A stretch of 64,000 nt of DNA, from contig CAXHTR010000003.1 in assembly GCA_964019655.1 (NCBI GenBank), positions 124,001-188,000 of the forward strand, written 5' to 3'. This DNA is from Perkinsela sp. pyNocScin1. Its lineage: Eukaryota > Euglenozoa > Kinetoplastea > Prokinetoplastida > Perkinselidae. The position numbers were made by a program, and so were the translations under genes. Numbering within the stretch: the stretch's first letter is position 1; every line of letters begins with the position of its first letter. Below the pieces are notes generated by a model, which did no database searches, was not told where the DNA came from, and saw nothing but the letters and a program-made list of their open reading frames with translations. Positions 18,148-28,400 of this stretch are shown here, piece after piece.

Positions 18148-18810
18148 ATGGCTGAGCAAGAAGCGAAGAAGGCCCGGCTGTCGAGTGATGTTGAGTCACA
18201 TGATCTGAGCGAGACGCAGGTCGAGCACTTGCGGCTTCTTAAACAGATTGAACTCCTTGACACGAACAAGTACTTTCAACACGTGGACCCTCAAATCGAG
18301 GTGGAGTATCGTAAGGCCACACAAAGACCCATTTTTTTTCCAGACGTCTACGAAAAAATTCGCTCTGACGGTGGCTACGAGACGCATACTGAGTTCATTG
18401 ACGACGTCGAGCGCATATTTTCTAATGCTATTGCTTTCTATGGCGAGAATAAGCCAGAACTTCGCGCAGCGTTTGAGCTTAGACAGGACTGGGAGAGCAT
18501 GCTCATCGAAAGTGATCTTATCGATGTTCATCCTGACGTTTATGTCTCGACGGACTATGAAGATAGCTTCGAGGAGTCCGACATGAGTTTTGAAAGCGAG
18601 GAGGATTTCAAAAGTATGGAAGAAAAGATGCTTGAGGAGGCAGCGATGCCCCTCACAGACGTTATTGACCGCTACCAGAAAAATGGCGAGGCCATGCCGC
18701 TCCATGAAGCTGAGATTGAGGAATTGCGCGATGATTCGGTCGACGCGCAAACATCGATGGTAGAATCTGGTGATGATACGAAAGACTCTGTCGATGCTGA
18801 ACAAAGATGA
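18148..18810 (+). CDS. Small acidic bromodomain-like protein
   Basis: A 220-residue protein with a single bromodomain-like fold at about residues 25-120: LLKQIELLDTNKYFQHVD, then RPIFFPDVYEKI, GGYETHTEFIDDVERIFSNA and AFYGENKPEL. The last block aligns with the acetyl-lysine-binding YNxP/YN region (Asn in GENKP). The remainder is strongly acidic (ESDMSFESEEDFKSMEEKM). Kinetoplastids use several small bromodomain factors at transcription start regions, which is a reasonable but unproven role. Family membership rests on pattern only. The start ATG at 18148 lies 85 bp after NOG1. Confidence 0.7.
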   Translation: MAEQEAKKARLSSDVESHDLSETQVEHLRLLKQIELLDTNKYFQHVDPQIEVEYRKATQRPIFFPDVYEKIRSDGGYETHTEFIDDVERIFSNAIAFYGENKPELRAAFELRQDWESMLIESDLIDVHPDVYVSTDYEDSFEESDMSFESEEDFKSMEEKMLEEAAMPLTDVIDRYQKNGEAMPLHEAEIEELRDDSVDAQTSMVESGDDTKDSVDAEQR

Positions 18811-18928
18811 TCACTTCTGTGTAGTTCCTGTTTTGCTCTGTTTGCAAATATGAAATTCCCATCATCTGCAATCGATGCCGAATACTTTTTTTAGCTGTGG
18901 CTTTTTTCCCACTGTCTCTTCGAATAAA

Positions 18929-19918
18929 ATGAAGACCTTTGAACTCAAAGGCCACAAGCGCCCTGTCAAGTACCTCCGCTATAACACGGAGGGTGATCTC
19001 GTCTTTACAACAGGTCTAGACCCCGCAGTGCTCGTCTGGTCTACAGCAACTGGCGAAATGCTCGGATCCTATGAGGGTCACCAAGGAGCGATCCGTATGT
19101 GCGATAGCAACTACACGTCGTCGCGCCTTGCAACAGCAGGCGCAGACCACATGATTGGCCTGTGGGACGTTACCACAGGTAAGCAATACTCGAGCTACGA
19201 GATCGAGACACCCGTGCAGTGCACACAGTTTTCTCATGGCGACTCGCACATCCTCGCTGTTTCGACCGATCGCTACGGGCTCACACCAGCTGTGCAAGTC
19301 TTCGAACACTATGAGAGTACTGCGGCAAAAAAAAGCAATACCCCATGTATCAAAGTTGAGCATGAAAGTGTCATCACGTGGGCGACCTTTGGACCAACAA
19401 ACAAGACTGTCTACTTTGTGTGTGACGACGGTACTGCCCACATCCTTGACGTCGAAACGCAGAAAAAAATAGTGAGCAAAACCATGCATGAGAAAGCGAT
19501 CCTGCGCTTCCGGTGGGACACCGATATGTGCACACCAATCACCGCCAGTGCGGACTCAACCGCGAAGCTTCTTGACGCACGCTCCCTCGATGTGATTCAG
19601 ACCTACGAATATGAGCGAGGTAAGATGGTCTTCGACGCTGATATCGCACCGCGAACCAATCACGTGATTATCGCTGGTGGTGACGACCCGCAAAGCGTGA
19701 CAAACGTCAAGCAAAACGTCTTTGAAACGCGCTTCATGCATAGAATGACTGGCCAGACGCTTGCGCGCGTTGGTGGGCACTTTGGAACAATTAATACGCT
19801 TGCGTTTCATCCACTCAACAAAGGCTTTTGCACCGGCGCCGAAGAGTCATCTATCCGACTGCATCACTTTGACAACTCATACAGCAGTGCCCCAGGAGCG
19901 GAGGATTTTGTCCTTTAG
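18929..19918 (+). CDS. EIF3I: Translation initiation factor eIF3 subunit I (WD40 protein)
   Basis: A 329-residue seven-bladed WD40 protein. The N-terminus MKTFELKGHKRPVKYLRYN with GDLVFTTG, the repeats GHQGAIRMCD, TAGADHMIGLWDVTTGK, ASADSTAKLLDARSL, and the last blade GHFGTINTLAFHP with FCTGAEESSIRLHHF are typical of eIF3i (TIF34/TRIP-1). It is part of the eIF3 scaffold on the 40S subunit, together with eIF3e, which is also in this window (54415-55737). The start 18929 gives the conserved N-terminus; an in-frame ATG at 18875 adds only an unrelated leader. A T-rich tract lies upstream. Confidence 0.94.
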   Translation: MKTFELKGHKRPVKYLRYNTEGDLVFTTGLDPAVLVWSTATGEMLGSYEGHQGAIRMCDSNYTSSRLATAGADHMIGLWDVTTGKQYSSYEIETPVQCTQFSHGDSHILAVSTDRYGLTPAVQVFEHYESTAAKKSNTPCIKVEHESVITWATFGPTNKTVYFVCDDGTAHILDVETQKKIVSKTMHEKAILRFRWDTDMCTPITASADSTAKLLDARSLDVIQTYEYERGKMVFDADIAPRTNHVIIAGGDDPQSVTNVKQNVFETRFMHRMTGQTLARVGGHFGTINTLAFHPLNKGFCTGAEESSIRLHHFDNSYSSAPGAEDFVL

Positions 19919-19948
19919 AGATTTTTACGGTGGTGTCTGACTGATCTA

Positions 19949-21640
19949 ATGAATTTTTTTCAACCCATGCAGAAACGGTATCCTCCACTATCTAGCGCTT
20001 CAAATGTAGGAATGAAAAACATTCTCTTCTGGTTTGACCTTCACGACTTGCGCTTGCACGACAACTACGCACTCAAGCTTGCGTGCCGTCATGCCTGGAA
20101 AGTTGGCGGTAGTGTTTTCCCTTGCTTTTGCTTTGACATTCGCAAATTTGCTTCAGCCACGCCGCTTTGTGGGTTTTTCTCCGCCCATCCGCGGCGCGCC
20201 ATCTTCGTCCAAGAGTGCATCCAAGATCTGCGTGAGAGTTTTGCAAGGCGCAATCAGCGCATGTGGATCCGCTATGGACACCCCGAGGAAGCAATACCCC
20301 GCCTTGCTAAAGAACTTGAGTGCACCGATATTTATGCGCATGCAGCGCACACTCCAGAAGATTTAGAAGTGCGGAGCAACCTACAAGCAGCCTTGAAGCA
20401 CCAAGCAAATCTTCGGGAGGTGTGGGGATCCACATTGGTACACATCGATGATCTTGATCTTCCTGTCAGCCAATTTCCTGTCGAATTCGGGAAATACCAC
20501 GATTTTTATTACAGAGCGCGCATTCGTCAGACTTATGCGTACGACTGCAGAAAGACTGGTGCACTTCCAGTGCAAATACAAAGCGAAAGCTTTCCCGATC
20601 CCGGTGACATCCCTTCTTTGTCAGATCTTGGCTATAAAACCTGTGATGTCATCGATGACCCGCGCGCTGTGTTGAGCTTCCACGGTGGCGAGACGGCTGG
20701 GTGCCAGCGTGTTACGGAATTCTTTGAACGAAAAATCATTGATAAGTATAGTCCAGGCTTTGCCGAAAAAGAACGCGCCCGGCTGTTCAAAAGCTGCTCG
20801 AGTCACCTCAGCCCATGGATCACGCACGGTTGTGTTTCGCCACGAAAGCTCCACGAGATGGTTCGGCAATACAGCATAGATCACGCAGGTTCGCGTGACT
20901 GGGAGTGCAAATCATTCATGATTGCGATCCTGCGGCGCGACTACTGGCATTTTCTCTCGAAGCGTTTCGGTGCAACGCTGCGTGCTTCGGCTGGCCCCAC
21001 TCCCGACGCCTGCGCTGTCGATCCACCGAAGGGGGGCTGGCGCTTTGACCCGTCCATCATCACGCGCTGGTGCTCGGGGCGCACTGGTGCGCCTTTTGTC
21101 GACGCAGCGATGCGAGAGCTCACGCTTACGGGGTACAGTGCTTCGCAGAGCCGGCGCTCACTGCTTTGGTTCTTGACACGTGGACTGCAACAGGACTGGC
21201 GCGTGGCAGCAGAGTGGTTTCAACGCTCACTGCTCGATTATGACCCACATGTGTGCTGGGGAAACTGTGCGTACTATAGTGGTCTTATATTCGATATCGG
21301 TTCGCGTATGCCAATCGACTCAGCGGAGCGCATACACCTCCAGTTTGACGGTGCTGGTGTCTTTACGCGGCTATGGCTGCCAGAGCTCCACAACGTCCCG
21401 ACGACATATCTGCACAGGCCACAGATGATGACGAAGCGCATGCAGCAGGTACACAGCGTGGAAATCGGTAAGGACTATCCACTGCCTATCAAACTTTGGT
21501 ATGAGAAGGAAAAGACTTTAGTTTCAGAGAATGAACTTCCAAGCTATATCAACGAAACCAACAAAAGTCTTCTTGGGGAAGGTATCGCATTCGGACTGGG
21601 CAAACTGAAAGGGAATGAAAGCCTACACATGCTCACATGA
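19949..21640 (+). CDS. DASH-like cryptochrome/photolyase with a broken tryptophan chain
   Basis: A 563-residue photolyase-superfamily flavoprotein (542 if the ATG at 20012, MKNILFWFDLHDLRLHDN, is used). It has the N-terminal antenna-binding Rossmann domain and the helical FAD domain with WCSGRTGAPFVDAAMREL and RLWLPEL, closest to CRY-DASH. In the best alignment to E. coli photolyase, Trp359 is kept (Trp417), but the flavin-proximal Trp382 is Cys440, the distal Trp306 is Arg329, and the flavin N5-facing Asn378 is Cys436. Classical photoreduction is thus predicted to be lost or rerouted. The gene is GC-richer than most neighbours. The role is unclear: repair, photoreception or a light-independent function are all possible. 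Confidence 0.85.
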   Translation: MNFFQPMQKRYPPLSSASNVGMKNILFWFDLHDLRLHDNYALKLACRHAWKVGGSVFPCFCFDIRKFASATPLCGFFSAHPRRAIFVQECIQDLRESFARRNQRMWIRYGHPEEAIPRLAKELECTDIYAHAAHTPEDLEVRSNLQAALKHQANLREVWGSTLVHIDDLDLPVSQFPVEFGKYHDFYYRARIRQTYAYDCRKTGALPVQIQSESFPDPGDIPSLSDLGYKTCDVIDDPRAVLSFHGGETAGCQRVTEFFERKIIDKYSPGFAEKERARLFKSCSSHLSPWITHGCVSPRKLHEMVRQYSIDHAGSRDWECKSFMIAILRRDYWHFLSKRFGATLRASAGPTPDACAVDPPKGGWRFDPSIITRWCSGRTGAPFVDAAMRELTLTGYSASQSRRSLLWFLTRGLQQDWRVAAEWFQRSLLDYDPHVCWGNCAYYSGLIFDIGSRMPIDSAERIHLQFDGAGVFTRLWLPELHNVPTTYLHRPQMMTKRMQQVHSVEIGKDYPLPIKLWYEKEKTLVSENELPSYINETNKSLLGEGIAFGLGKLKGNESLHMLT

Positions 21641-22120
21641 CGGCTGGCGAATTTGCGACGAATTGTTGACTTCCATCATATGCCCCATTTCAAGGTACGC
21701 ATTTATTCTATTCGTCGTGGAACTCTTGCCCATATCAAATCGTATCTAGATGTCCTTAGTCAGCTGTGACGAATTCTTGCCCCTGGAAGGATTTAACGCT
21801 TCTCCGTCACATCAGTCGCCAGTTTATAGTCTGTCATTTGGACCTTCCTTTGTATTTGTACTGTTGACACTCAAAGGATACAAACCTCGGCACAGAAGAG
21901 CTACCTCATGCACTGCATTCGTGGTATTCCGTGGGTCGCTTCCTCATCTTCAAAAGAATTTGACAGGACTCTTCTTTCATTCTGAGCGAGGCCCTTGCAT
22001 TCCGAGGTGACACTGTGTACTCATATCAATTTTCATGCTCATTTTTCACCAGTTTATCATCAAGCTTCGAATATTCAGATTTCCTACAATGTTTGTAAGA
22101 AATCGCAGTTTGCTCTTCCC
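21641..22120 (+). other. 480-bp intergenic stretch between cryptochrome and PPR-PIN genes
   Basis: This gap is several times longer than usual for the cluster. It contains an ATG ORF of 86 codons (21750-22010) with a low-complexity, Ser/Leu/Phe-rich product that matches nothing I know, and pyrimidine-rich tracts that could serve trans-splicing of the downstream gene. I see no RNA gene or repeat. The ORF may be chance. Confidence 0.3.
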
Positions 22121-24223
22121 ATGGTGAGATTAAGCGTTCTTAAGGGTGTTGCGCCAACCAAAATCTTTCAGCAGTTCAGCATTGACCGCGAGAAGATATC
22201 TTTCGAAGATGCCATGCGTATCGTACCGTCTCATGAGATTGGTACTGTTATGCGCCGCGCACACGCTACCGGGGAGCTTGTTCCACAGTCCATTGAACGA
22301 GCACTCGTGCGCATGCTGGACAAGAAGCTCTTCCGGCGCGCCAAAACAATGCTCAACTTCTATCAGAATGAGCTTCACTGCAAGCTTTCCCCAACACATG
22401 CACAGATGATGCTCAACCTCGCTGCGCAGGCGGGTCAGTGGGCATACGCGATAGGTCTCTGGCAGTCCCTACAAAGTTCATGCAGCACCCATTTTTCGCC
22501 CAAAAGCTATGCCACTGTCCTGAAGGCATTCCGGCAGAGCGGCGACTGGCGTGAGTCGCTCAATATTATCGGCGAAATGCAACGTAACGGCGTCTCACGG
22601 ACGGCGGCTGTCCGTCACGCCGCGCTACATGCACTACGATTGAATGGCCCATGGTATAAAGCGCTCTCTCTTGTTAGCCTACTTTGCAATGTGGCCGTCA
22701 CAAGTCAGATGAAGCCATGCACTGCGTTGGACGCGGTGCATAATGACTTCGCGCATCTGCTGAACTATGGTAAGATTGGCGCCGAGCACTCCTCAGCAGC
22801 GATCGCGGACGAAGGTAGCGAAACAAACGCCCCTGTCCGCACTGAAGCACTTTACATTATCAAGCGTGCGATGACAGAAGCAAGGCCCACCTGCTGGCAT
22901 GTGCGGTCGCTACACCGCCGCGCAGGTCGCCTTGCGCTCACGATGTACTTACAGTGCCCCAGATCCGCGCGTACGACAGCGTTACAGAATGCCTGCCTCC
23001 GAGTCATGGCGGTCTCCGGAGCATGGCAGCAAGCGATGCGCTTTGTTTCAGACAACATACGCTCCTCAACAGAAGCTTCATCGCATCGCGTATTCACACC
23101 TGAGACATTTGCTGCCTTAGAAAAGTGCCTCAGAACTCGTCCGGATGTGATGCGCGCAGTGCTTCGGGTTGCCATTGAGCTTGATATTGTGTTGCCGGTA
23201 TGCTTCGTAGAGAGTCTCTTCCGAGCGTCTGTAGGCACAAACGATCGTTTGACAAATGATGGCACTCATACTCTGATGGCGCTCTTCGGGCAATTGTTAG
23301 CCATCTCGCGGGACGAAAAAACATCGAGTATTCGCTACCACACCTTGTGTGAAGCAATGTGCGACGCACTGATAAAAGTTACTGACGCCGCAACTGCAGC
23401 CCGTGTAGGTTTCGCTCTTCAAGCAACCCTGAGACCCGCTGTGCCAGTGCTGACAGAAAATATTGCGAGCTATGGTTCAGAGCTGACGATAGAAATGGTT
23501 GAAGGCCGCGTGGCTGTTATCGATGGTACGATATCATTGGAAGCGGCGTGGCTTTTCGATTTCTTCGACATGGTCGTCCTGCCCTACGCTGTTGTGCGCG
23601 AATGTGTCTACGTTGCACATACTTTGAAGAACAAAATAGAGCATGATGCCCATACGGTGGGTAAAGCGCATAAATTCATCAAAACCGTGCAAAGAAGTGA
23701 CTTCCATGAGAGAATTCTTCCGCTATCTTTCGCATCGCAGCTCCGTTCAAACATGCATTTAGCAAAGTACATCTGTGGACTGGGCGGAAGGGACGACACT
23801 CTATCAGCAGAAAACACAAGCCTTCGGAAATCGCTGGCTTCCACGCACAGAGCATCAAGGACTTCAGCTTTAATGCCGATGCCACTGAGGGGGAATGAGA
23901 AAGATTCCAGTGATAAAGCACTGATCATGAATATCTTTGCATCTGCAAAGCATCTTCAGGCAATGAACTTTCAATCCGATGTGTGCGTGATCACCCAAAG
24001 CACAGTAAATGCTTCTGCTTTTGAGGAGTTATGCTCGAGAGTGATTGGTTCATCGGAAAAGGGTGCAAAAATACCCCGTGTTGCAAGACTAAAGGACGTC
24101 CATGAGGCGACGCATTTCTTTCAGAAAGACTTCGGTCCACACCGATATCGCGAAAGGAATGAGAAGCGTTGGGAAGACCTCAAGCACCCAGCATTCATGC
24201 AGTCACTCGTAATGAATGTATGA
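22121..24223 (+). CDS. PPR-repeat protein with a C-terminal PIN-like nuclease domain
   Basis: A 700-residue protein. Residues about 40-350 are helical repeats of pentatricopeptide type, for example GQWAYAIGLWQSL, SPKSYATVLKAFRQSGDWRESLNIIGEM and ALQNACLRVMAVSGAWQQAM. From about residue 465 a PIN-like domain follows: VAVIDGTISLEAA (Asp468), FFDMVVLPYAVVRECVYV, DSSDKALIMNIFASAKHL and VCVITQSTVNASAFEELC. The usual last acidic position (TxD) appears to be Gln/Ser, so catalysis is uncertain. PPR proteins bind organellar RNA; a PIN partner suggests RNA processing. It is not PRORP: the NYN signature is absent. The start MVRLSVLKG at 22121 is the first ATG of the frame. It is the last gene before the convergent region. 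Confidence 0.72.
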   Translation: MVRLSVLKGVAPTKIFQQFSIDREKISFEDAMRIVPSHEIGTVMRRAHATGELVPQSIERALVRMLDKKLFRRAKTMLNFYQNELHCKLSPTHAQMMLNLAAQAGQWAYAIGLWQSLQSSCSTHFSPKSYATVLKAFRQSGDWRESLNIIGEMQRNGVSRTAAVRHAALHALRLNGPWYKALSLVSLLCNVAVTSQMKPCTALDAVHNDFAHLLNYGKIGAEHSSAAIADEGSETNAPVRTEALYIIKRAMTEARPTCWHVRSLHRRAGRLALTMYLQCPRSARTTALQNACLRVMAVSGAWQQAMRFVSDNIRSSTEASSHRVFTPETFAALEKCLRTRPDVMRAVLRVAIELDIVLPVCFVESLFRASVGTNDRLTNDGTHTLMALFGQLLAISRDEKTSSIRYHTLCEAMCDALIKVTDAATAARVGFALQATLRPAVPVLTENIASYGSELTIEMVEGRVAVIDGTISLEAAWLFDFFDMVVLPYAVVRECVYVAHTLKNKIEHDAHTVGKAHKFIKTVQRSDFHERILPLSFASQLRSNMHLAKYICGLGGRDDTLSAENTSLRKSLASTHRASRTSALMPMPLRGNEKDSSDKALIMNIFASAKHLQAMNFQSDVCVITQSTVNASAFEELCSRVIGSSEKGAKIPRVARLKDVHEATHFFQKDFGPHRYRERNEKRWEDLKHPAFMQSLVMNV

Positions 24224-24771
24224 AAGCGCACACAGTTGCGATACTCGAGGTAAGAGATGGTTTTCCTGTTATTTTTGCTTCTGACACCTTTAATCATAAA
24301 ATATTCTATGAACAACGTCAGGAGCATATGTTCGGACAAGGATCATTCAAATTCCAGCTGTACCGTCGCAAAAAAGGTATTACAAGAACAGCGTGTCTTT
24401 CGCCCGCTTATAGTGGGGCCACTCTTGAATATCTTTGATCTCACTTACCTTCCATACCTTCACGAACGCATGACATTACCCATTGCATGCAAAAGTAGAA
24501 GTAGAACTACCTTCCACTTCAAACTTTCAGAAATTCTGCTTCATTGGTAAAATCTGTGTTTTCTAGATGTCCAACATCACAGATAACTATTGAAGAATCT
24601 CATTGGACAGGAAACGCGCAAGGCTGGGCTCACATGGCCGAAGGCTTTTTACCTTATTTTCTTCCGTCCTCGCTGAAAGAGCAAGAGAAATACTGAGCCG
24701 AATCGAAAATGACTCTGCCACCTTCCAATCGTAAAGTTTCATTTTATCGAAAAAACCCTTCCACCTTCCAA

Positions 24772-25262
24772 CTGGACTCAGTGATAATTATTTGCCCCAC
24801 CCCCTAAATTTGCCTGGCAAATAATTATCACTTGAATTTTTGGGTAGCAAATAATAATCACATTTGTTTTTCGAGGTGGAAAATTCTTATCACTCTTTGA
24901 TCTGACGTCACCAGCCTTGATAACATGAGGCCTGCAATGGGAGTGGAAAACGGAATGGGAAAAGGGATAGACCTAAGGGCCAAGCGCCGGGCGTAGCCCA
25001 GTGCGTTCTATGCCCATTGCGAAGCCAATGCCAATTCGTACTAAGTACTGAAAAGACTTAGCAAAAAAGTGTCGCAGGCGGGCCCGGGACAGGAACGGAC
25101 CCGAAGTCAAAATGAGATACGTGATAATCAGAGAGTATTCAATAGAACAACCGCTCCGTTGTGATCTGTGGCCAATCGCATTGGCGAAGTACATTTGGTG
25201 CAGATGGCAAATAATTATCACTTTTTCGAAGAAGGGTGGCTAGTAATTATCACTGAGTCCAG
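24772..25262. mobile_element. 491-bp MITE-like element with 25-bp terminal inverted repeats
   Basis: The ends 24772-24796 and 25238-25262 are inverted copies, matching at 23 of 25 positions, starting CTGGACTCAGTGATAATTA. Within it a 16-mer, GGCAAATAATTATCAC, occurs six times: inverted at 24781-24796 and direct at 24816, 24846, 24878, 25206 and 25238. Three copies are exact and the others diverge at two to four positions. Terminal plus subterminal repeats are typical of non-autonomous DNA transposons, where they bind transposase. No transposase frame is seen. No clear target duplication is found, although an 11-bp direct repeat (CCACCTTCCAA) abuts the left end and recurs at 24718. It could instead be a regulatory or satellite array. 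Confidence 0.55.
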
Positions 25263-25289
25263 ACACAGACACACACACACACACACACA
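25262..25289. repeat. CA dinucleotide microsatellite
   Basis: An AC/CA run, interrupted near its start by two G residues, begins directly at the right end of the inverted-repeat element. It lies in the convergent strand-switch region and has no other visible role. Confidence 0.9.
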
Positions 25290-25459
25290 TTTCTGAGATA
25301 AAACCAACGATGTGCGTTGTTGTAGAGCGAATCCCCCTCGCCTATGCATTCGCATCAACAAAGCATGATAGCAATAATGCAAAAAACCTACAAAATACGA
25401 GAAGTATACAATATGCGCTTTGTTTAAAAATGCAATAACGCTTGTCTTAAATAGTATTA

Positions 25460-28400
25460 TCACTGCAAACATCGAATAGCATGGAGTTTTCTTGGATGCA
25501 CGCTGTGTTCGCTCGCTCTTATATGGCTTTCAACTGCAGCGAGTAGCTTCTTATAGTCTTTTTGAAGTGACTCATCAAGAGATTTCAGAGTGTTGAGCAG
25601 CCGGAAGAGAGATAGTCCTGCTATTTCCATGAATGCTTTGCTGCTTACACGAGCCATGCTTTTTGCGCACGCGGCAAAAAGTGACATAGCGACCTTCTTC
25701 ATGCTTTCGTGGTATTCTTTTCGCTGTATTTTATTCCGAAGGGCGCGCGTCAAGAACTCGGTAGCGACGTTCATGCTTTGCAACGAGAAAGTATCACTAC
25801 TCTTACCCTCTACGCTGATAATGTCGCACATTGGCGCAGCCAGGCTCACTGAAATATGATTCGCCAGAAATGTGGCGTTCACATCGAAACACTGTAGAAT
25901 ACGTTTTTTGGCCTCTGTTGATAACAGTCTACATTGAATGACGTCGGCCGCGAAGGTGCTGATGGCAGCTATCAGCGAATCCTCATGAAGTTTTGTGGCA
26001 TCGTCTACTTGAGTAAATTCAAGTCCGGAAATGAGATTAGTCAGCCCAGTCGACGCCAGCTTCTTTAAGCTGGCGATTTTCTGCCCTTTCCTCTCGTTGC
26101 TTTTGCTGAAGAAAATTGTACGCCAAATGGAGAGCAAATTCTTAAGGTAGGTTTCCGCCTCTGGCTGAAGTAGCCTATTCTCGTCACAAGCGATGAAAAT
26201 CTTTTCCCCAGACTGTGCGACGTAGAGCTTGGGTTTGAAAGCCTTGTACAGGGCTGCCAACCAATTCACTATTTCAAAAAAAAGCTGTTGGAGCTCTGAG
26301 TGTGCAACTTTAGTGACGAGGTACGCGAAAACGGTCCACTTGAGAAGTAAATCTGCCTGCTTATCGATAGCTAAATCGCGAAAAATGCTGGACAAAATTC
26401 GGAGCTGACAATCGCTCGTCTCGAGCAGACGTGGAACTTTTTTCCTTTCGATCTGCAAATGGTACTCATTCAGAATAGCTGTATACGATTTCGCAGGAAA
26501 GTACCTTTCCTCGAAAACGGGCTTGAGATGATTGAAAAAGACGGGCGTGCTTTTGCAATTGTCCGCGATGTATTCCTCTAGCTTTTCTGCCAGACACGCC
26601 TGCAAGGCCCCATTAGATCGGCCTCTGTGCACTGCAGAGAATAATTTAAGAAAAGATTCCGTTTGGATCTCATTTGATACAAAATTTTCAATGAAGTCGT
26701 AGAGACCTTGTTCGTATACTAAGCGCTTGCAGCGATATGACCAGAGAATATTTAGAACGAAGATGATGTACAAATCTATGTTCTCTGATGGCTGAAGTAT
26801 GAGTTTGGTGAATGCTTCATAGTGGACTCTTTGGGCTGATGCAGTGAAGTCATGGAGGTAGTGCCTGACACTGGTGACTATAGGGCCTTTTACCAACGAC
26901 CAATGAGACTTAATGTGCATCAAAATAATACCCATGCTTCTCTCTCGACAAGGATCTTCGCCTTTTAGTCCCGAAAGATCCTTTTTGTCTTTTTTTGAAA
27001 ACGCGACGCTAAAGTAAAATGGAATGAGAGTCGAAAGTGCCTTTTCCACTAGGCTTTGCTTCTTTATCGAAAGAACTTGGCGAGAGAAATGTTCTAGGGA
27101 TTTCAAGACGTGCATACCAAGGAAGGTTGAGAGAGAGTCATCTTTTCCAACGTTCTTTTCAAGCTGTATCGATCCACCACCCCTAAGAAAGCTTTCTTCT
27201 TCGTCTTCGCCATCGGAAGAGTCGATAGTGAAATCGCGAGCTGCAGGTGTAGAATCTCCTACAAAGTATTTAGCGAGCATAGCGTCTTCAAACTGAGCAA
27301 TTAGGGCACGTATACGGTCCATAAATGTATCTTGATAAGCGGGATTCTGTAGCTCTTCCTTTGTCACACTTGAGCATTTTGCAGCAGGAAGTATGTAAGT
27401 GCCAATCGCTTCACGTGCTTCGATAAATACTTCGAGAATATCCTCGTTTGTCTGAGGGCCACTTGAGAATGTCAATAAGATGCGGCACATATTGTCGTAG
27501 AAAAACTTCATCGCCATGCGTTGAGATACAACATTGCTATCGAGCTTACCAGAAATGGTAGATTTGATGCTTTGAATGACTAAATGGACATCTGAGCTGG
27601 ACAGCCTTGAACAGTGCTCTTGCACGGTATTTGAATACCCTTTGAAAAGTGGATGAAGGTACATGCTGTGATACCCACCAAAGACCCCAGCCGGAAATTT
27701 GAGCTCTTTGATCAACTTTTCCATGTATACGCCTTCAATTATAGGTTGAGCTGTAGACACCTCTTTCTTCGAGTTGGATCTGTGCATCGACATGAAGATG
27801 GGCTCCAGCAGATAAGTATGCATTGTTTGTTTGAAGAATAATGCGTTCCCATTTTCGCTGCATCCTAGGTGCGTAGAAATAGACTCGTAATTCTCAGCAT
27901 TGAGCTTAGAATTTATTGCAAAGTGGCAAAGGATTGAGAAGGCCCACGGAAGTATTGGGGCATAAGCTTTCGATGCGGCGCATAGCGAGTCAAGTAAGAT
28001 GGCAATGAAAGAGGAAGGAATCATATCCCCTAAAGAACTCGATAGTTTTAGTAGGTGCATGCCTGCGAGAACCAAAAGAATAATGCCTACGCTCATCTTT
28101 TGCTGGTTAATACCTTTCAGATCATCCATATCTCGGAGTTTTAGCTTAGAGTCATAGTTACATATTTTTTCGAGCATAGAGATGATGCTTTCACCTACGA
28201 GTTTTAAAAAGTAACCTTTAGAAGCCCTATTGATGATTTCAGCGAGCGCAATGGCAGACGCAATGCTTTTATAAAAAACGTCGGAAAGAACTCCATAGAT
28301 AAGCCTTGATAGAATATATAATGCTTTCTCACTTTCCTCGGACACAGTACAGTCGCAAATCTGTACAATGAGAGCAATATTAGCTTCGAAATCTGACCAA

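Larger units (their letters stand above)
24224..25459. other. Convergent strand-switch region
   Basis: A 1236-bp gap where the plus-strand cluster ends and the minus-strand gene 25460-28828 ends, so two transcription units would converge. It contains an inverted-repeat element (24772-25262) and a CA microsatellite. No protein gene with an ATG start is convincing. In kinetoplastids such regions are transcription termination zones, often marked by base J and H3/H4 variants; that role is inferred. Confidence 0.6.

Noticed and set aside
18196-18804. Minus-strand open frame of about 200 codons antisense to the bromodomain gene
   Set aside because: It starts with a non-ATG codon, lies against cluster direction, and its product has no features; it mirrors the coding bias of the sense gene.
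21750-22010. 86-codon ATG ORF after the cryptochrome
   Set aside because: No family, odd composition and overlap with the 5' region of the next gene; kept only as a note in the intergenic entry.
24973-25221. 82-codon minus frame inside the inverted-repeat element, considered as a transposase remnant
   Set aside because: Non-ATG start, no DDE-like or helix-turn-helix pattern.
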